Source: Candidatus Bathyarchaeota archaeon (GTDB lineage: Archaea; Thermoproteota; Bathyarchaeia; Bathyarchaeales; Bathyarchaeaceae). Taken from it: a DNA stretch of 6,325 nt. Every line of letters starts with the position of its first letter. Positions within the stretch are counted from its first letter, which is position 1. The stretch spans positions 1 to 6,325 of the forward strand of contig QMYO01000102.1 of NCBI GenBank assembly GCA_003662715.1. The letters run 5' to 3'. Below, in pieces: positions 6,038-6,325 of the stretch. The translations under genes were made by a program, and so were the position numbers. The notes below the pieces were generated by a model. It saw nothing but the letters and a program-made list of their open reading frames with translations. It was not told the DNA's origin and made no database searches.

Positions 6038-6062
6038 AAGTTTAACCGTGAAAAAATTCAGG
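6038..6062 (-). promoter_or_regulatory. Shared 25-bp promoter/operator element, copy C
   Basis: Matches copies A and B at 23 of 25 positions, with the CACGGTTAAACTT half unchanged. It ends 39 nt before the ATG at 5998, which supports that start over the one at 6103. A TATA box at TTAAACTTAT would place transcription start near 6014. Confidence 0.65.
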
Positions 6063-6102
6063 TTTTCGGAAGGAGGTTCTGTTGAAACTTCAGGACGTGA
6101 CA

Positions 6103-6110
6103 TTTAAATA
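6103..6110 (+). promoter_or_regulatory. Divergent plus-strand TATA box
   Basis: TTTAAATA on the plus strand is close to the archaeal consensus. Transcription would start about 26 nt on, near 6130-6133, exactly where the GC-richer, foldable stretch begins. It lies about 40 bp from copy C and points the other way. Confidence 0.5.
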
Positions 6111-6129
6111 CGCTCCGCTCCATTCTATA

Positions 6130-6310
6130 CTTGCGGGATGTGGGTGAAAAGGATACCCGAAAGCAAGGGCGATGATGGCTTCAGATGTGAGGGTGCGGTT
6201 CGCCATTGAACGCTTCGCAAATGTAGCCGTGAAACGTCCCCTAACAAGGCTCCGTTCGGAGCTGATGAGGATAAGGCGTGGAGCAAAAGCGGAGAAGTTG
6301 CATCCAAATT
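6130..6310 (+). ncRNA. Candidate structured RNA of unknown family
   Basis: By my count 53% G+C over 6131-6310, above the AT-rich intergenic DNA around it, and placed right after a TATA-like box. Stems readable by eye are: CTTGC 6130-6134 with GCAAG 6163-6167; GGGT 6142-6145 with ACCC 6155-6158; GGCG 6168-6171 with CGTCC 6235-6239 (one bulge); GGCT 6177-6180 with AGCC 6225-6228; TGCGGTTC 6194-6201 with GAAC 6208-6211 and CGCA 6216-6219 (bulge 6212-6215); GCTCC 6249-6253 with GGAGC 6258-6262; and a possible closing pair, GGATG 6136-6140 with CATCC 6301-6305. The loops GATGAT and GTGAAA opposite each other recall a kink-turn, and ACA at 6244-6246 follows the main hairpin, as in H/ACA RNAs, but spacing does not fit well. 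I do not recognise RNase P, SRP or tRNA sequence. The ends are estimates. A small ORF is the alternative reading. Confidence 0.33.
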
Positions 6311-6315
6311 CCTAA
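6172..6315 (+). CDS. Possible 47-aa basic protein, overlapping the candidate RNA
   Basis: From ATG at 6172 (another ATG follows at 6175) a frame runs 47 codons to TAA at 6313-6315. The product starts MMASDVRVRFAIERF and is rich in Arg and Lys (LMRIRRGAKAEK near the end), with no membrane segment. The leader from the predicted transcription start would be about 40 nt. The ribosome site is weak (only AAGGG close to the ATG). No family recognised. The nested stems across the same bases make the RNA reading slightly more likely; both could hold. Confidence 0.22.
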   Translation: MMASDVRVRFAIERFANVAVKRPLTRLRSELMRIRRGAKAEKLHPNS

Positions 6316-6325
6316 GATGTAACAG

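Noticed and set aside
5999..6103. N-terminal extension of the 295-aa protein to the ATG at 6103
   Set aside because: It would place copy C of the promoter element inside the gene and put a polar stretch ahead of the membrane helix; the 39-nt spacing favours 5998.
6082..6147. Plus-strand 21-codon ORF from TTG 6082 preceded by AAGGAGGT (6070-6077)
   Set aside because: The ribosome-site match is strong, but the ORF is very short, starts upstream of the predicted plus-strand transcript start and overlaps the TATA box.
6172..6266. C/D-box guide RNA from GATGATG and CTGATGA
   Set aside because: The C-like boxes lack correctly ordered D' and D boxes at guide spacing; the region is also longer than usual for that class.
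6229..6268. Hammerhead-like pieces GTGAAAC and CTGATGA
   Set aside because: The two core segments are present, but the stems that should connect them do not form in either circular order.
6125..6307. Minus-strand 60-codon ORF at the right edge
   Set aside because: It lies opposite the candidate RNA and 47-codon ORF, has no visible ribosome site, and its Ser/Leu/Pro-rich product looks like a shadow frame.

Overview
The window looks archaeal. Promoter-like TTTAAA/TTAAAT boxes lie at short distance from start codons. Shine-Dalgarno sites are of the GGTG and GGAGG kinds, and several starts are GTG or TTG. Gene content is a small exosortase/archaeosortase-type membrane protein among signal-peptide and sequon-rich surface proteins. 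A Thermoproteota or Bathyarchaeia-like source is my guess from the style of the proteins. It is not proven by the sequence.

Layout: all clear genes lie on the minus strand, so transcription runs right to left. In that order: a surface protein with a membrane segment at each end (5998-5111, 295 aa), a heavily N-glycosylatable surface protein with a proline-rich stalk and C-terminal anchor (5015-3606, 469 aa), the exosortase/archaeosortase-like protein (3505-2978, 175 aa), a second surface protein paralogous to the first (2919-2089, 276 aa), a beta-helix protein held by an N-terminal membrane hairpin (2001-205, 598 aa), and the N-terminus of another secreted protein that runs off the left edge (154-1). 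A 20-codon ORF may lie between the last paralog and the beta-helix gene.

Three of the minus-strand genes (295, 469 and 276 aa) share a near-identical 25-bp element (two copies identical, the third 23/25). It sits 38-39 nt upstream of the start codon once two start codons are corrected. The exosortase-like gene, between two members of this set, has a different promoter. This suggests a small co-regulated cell-surface regulon, with the membrane protease possibly acting on the C-terminal anchors of its neighbours. The two paralogs share an anchor pattern (T-x-L-Q ... G-A-V ... basic end) that could be a sorting signal of a type I do not recognise.

Right edge (6103-6325): a strong TATA-like box points rightward on the plus strand, divergent from the surface genes. 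It leads into a GC-richer stretch (about 53%) that can fold into several nested stems and also contains a 47-codon ORF. I read it as a candidate structured RNA of unknown family, with a small protein as the competing reading.

The only gene-poor stretch is the right end, described above. The other gaps are about 50-100 bp and hold the promoters listed.
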